In this document: in pieces, positions 5,101 through 6,326 of the stretch | Layout of the letters: the number at the start of each line of letters is the position of its first letter | Position numbering within the stretch: position 1 is the stretch's first letter | From: Acidobacteriota bacterium | GTDB lineage: Bacteria; Acidobacteriota; UBA6911; RPQK01; JAPXNP01 | Direction of reading: 5' to 3' | Length of the DNA: 6,326 bases | Assembly (NCBI GenBank): GCA_030614585.1 | Contig: JAUWTT010000243.1 | Coordinates: 1-6,326, forward strand | Notes under the pieces: model-generated | Told to the model about the DNA's origin: nothing | Seen by the model: only the letters and a program-made list of their open reading frames with translations | Databases searched by the model: none | Program-made: the position numbers and the translations under genes

Positions 5101-6123
5101 ATGAATGAAAAGGAAACGAGGCGTGAGTTTTTGGTGAAGTCAGCAGGGGCAGGAGTGACCTTGTTGGCCGCGTCGTGCGGCTCGGAAGAGCGTGCAGTTG
5201 TTACTCCGAGAGAACCCATTTTCAAAATATCCTTGGCCCAATGGTCGCTTCACCGCGGCTTATTCGGCTCAGACCCTGGGGAGACCTATGGCTGGGAGGA
5301 ATTCGGGCGGATCGTGAAGACAGATGATTATCCCACCGTCCTGGCCGGAGATATCGATCCACTCGACTTCGCCACCATGGCCAAACGCGACTTTGGGATT
5401 GACGCCGTCGAGTACGTGAATCTCTTCTTTTTTGACCGGGCCAACGACGAGGCGTACATGGCAGAGCTAAAGAAACGCGCGGATGACGAGGGTGTTCGCA
5501 ATGTCCTGATTATGTGTGACGCTGAAGGAGACTTGGGAGATCCTGACGAAGTGGCTCGGGCACAGGCGGTGGAGAATCACCACAAGTGGGTTGAGGCAGC
5601 GCGCTTCCTGGGTTGCCACTCAATTCGAGTCAATGCGTCGAGTGATCCTCAGCTTACTGCTGTCGAACAGGCTAAGTTGGCTGCGGATGGGCTTCGGCAA
5701 CTGTGCGAGTTTGCCGATTCATATGAAATCAATATCCTGGTTGAGAATCATGGAGGTCTTTCCAGCGATGCTCCCTGGCTCGTTGATGTTATGAAGCTCG
5801 TTGACCACCCCAGGGTAGGAACCTTGCCCGATTTTGGGAACTTCGAGATTGAGGATGGTAAATGGTATGACCGCTACAAAGGTATCGCAGAGCTGATGCC
5901 TTTCGCGAAGTCGGTGAGCGCTAAGTCTTATGAATTTGACGAGTCTGGAAATGAGACGTCGATGGACTTCAAAAAGATAATGCAGATTGTTCTCGATGCC
6001 GGTTACAGAGGCTATGTCGGTATTGAATACGAAGGGACCGGACTGAGCGAGCCCGATGGGATTCTGGCCACGAAAGCTCTCTTAGAACGCGTGCGGGACG
6101 GGCTTGCCGGCGAATTCAGCTGA
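5101..6123 (+). CDS. Tat-exported sugar phosphate isomerase/epimerase-like TIM-barrel protein
   Basis: A 340-aa protein of the xylose isomerase-like TIM-barrel superfamily (AP endonuclease 2 fold), whose members isomerise or epimerise sugars and related polyols with a divalent metal. The N-terminus is a twin-arginine signal (RREFLVKS, 7-14, then a hydrophobic stretch to 24) ending in LLAASC (21-26), a slightly off-consensus lipobox; folded export to the periplasm, probably as a lipoprotein at C26, is inferred. Barrel landmarks: ISLAQWSL (43-50), DAVEYVNLFF (101-110), HSIRVNAS (173-180), ILVENHGGLSSD (212-223), GTLPDFGNF (240-248), SVSAKSYEFD (271-280) and GYVGIEYEGTGLSEPDG (304-320). Likely metal ligands are E215, D244 and E309. 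Ser273 occupies the place where many relatives have a ligand histidine (HxKD), a feature I recall in a subgroup, so the chemistry may differ. Substrate unknown. Apparently monocistronic, with a strong hairpin 37 nt past the stop. Confidence 0.9.
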   Translation: MNEKETRREFLVKSAGAGVTLLAASCGSEERAVVTPREPIFKISLAQWSLHRGLFGSDPGETYGWEEFGRIVKTDDYPTVLAGDIDPLDFATMAKRDFGIDAVEYVNLFFFDRANDEAYMAELKKRADDEGVRNVLIMCDAEGDLGDPDEVARAQAVENHHKWVEAARFLGCHSIRVNASSDPQLTAVEQAKLAADGLRQLCEFADSYEINILVENHGGLSSDAPWLVDVMKLVDHPRVGTLPDFGNFEIEDGKWYDRYKGIAELMPFAKSVSAKSYEFDESGNETSMDFKKIMQIVLDAGYRGYVGIEYEGTGLSEPDGILATKALLERVRDGLAGEFS

Positions 6124-6159
6124 CATGGGTACGGCCCGCTGCTGTCCCGGATGATGCTA

Positions 6160-6206
6160 ACCACCAAGCCACCAAGAACTCCTGGTGGCCTTGGTGTCTT
6201 GGTGGT
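6160..6206. repeat. Long palindromic CACCAAG repeat (copy 3), possible bidirectional terminator
   Basis: ACCACCAAG (6160-6168) and CACCAAG (6170-6176) pair with CTTGGTG (6190-6196) and CTTGGTGGT (6198-6206): a 16-bp paired stem with one mismatch and a 13-nt loop. Further degenerate units (CTTTGTCTTTGTGGTGA) continue to about 6227. It fills the gap between two convergent genes, so it could stop transcription from both sides, although T-tracts are poor. Confidence 0.65.
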
Positions 6207-6229
6207 GAATCTTTGTCTTTGTGGTGAGT

Positions 6230-6326
6230 TTATGAATCGTCTCGGTTGATCAACTCCTGAAATCGGGCCTTCTCGTGCAGGGACGTGAAGGCCGGTTCGG
6301 CTTTGATCTTTTCGAGGTCGTCAAAT
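6230..6326 (-). CDS. C-terminal fragment of an unidentified protein, possibly TPR-containing
   Basis: The last 31 residues of a reverse-strand frame are visible, running from the window edge (FDDLEKIKAEPAF) to ARFQELINRDDS and a TAA at 6232-6230. The pattern DLEKIKAxPAFxxLxxxxRFQELI is typical of the end of tetratricopeptide-repeat proteins, including TPR-bearing protein kinases common in Acidobacteriota; with so little sequence this is only a likeness. It converges on the TIM-barrel gene, separated from its stop by 106 bp containing the palindromic repeat. Confidence 0.45.
   Translation of the reverse strand, partial: FDDLEKIKAEPAFTSLHEKARFQELINRDDS

Overview
This window looks like a chromosomal segment of a Gram-negative bacterium of moderate G+C (about 50%). 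The secreted outer-membrane-type protein, the Tat-exported sugar-isomerase-like lipoprotein and the dispersed CACCAAG-type intergenic repeats are features I associate with Acidobacteriota and similar groups. That placement is inference; no marker here settles it.

Layout. The left edge (1-961, minus strand) holds the start and catalytic core of histidyl-tRNA synthetase (hisS), cut by the window edge. A divergent 167-bp gap with a perfect 16-bp palindrome separates it from a small stand-alone AAA/ABC-type ATPase (1129-1728, plus). That gene converges on hemB (1897-2898, minus), porphobilinogen synthase of haem biosynthesis, with an imperfect palindromic repeat between the two 3' ends. Upstream of hemB, on the same strand and 51 bp away, is a secreted 257-aa protein (2950-3723) that may share its transcript.

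Next comes about 1.38 kb without a convincing gene (3724-5100). It contains a second palindromic repeat flanked by a 10-bp direct repeat, a nondescript stretch, a remarkably dense run of short inverted repeats (about 4443-4838), and an AT-richer patch (4861-4940) with three DnaA-box-like 9-mers, two of them facing each other in a perfect hairpin. This is the most interesting part of the window: a candidate replication origin or, alternatively, a structured RNA or regulatory locus.

On the right (5101-6123, plus) lies a Tat-exported TIM-barrel protein of the sugar phosphate isomerase/epimerase family. A third copy of the palindromic repeat, folding into a long stem, sits between it and the 3' end of a convergent gene fragment (6230-6326, minus) that resembles the tail of a TPR-type protein.

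The genes do not form one pathway. hisS (translation) and hemB (tetrapyrrole synthesis) are housekeeping genes; the others appear independent. I found no CRISPR array, transposase, rRNA or tRNA gene.
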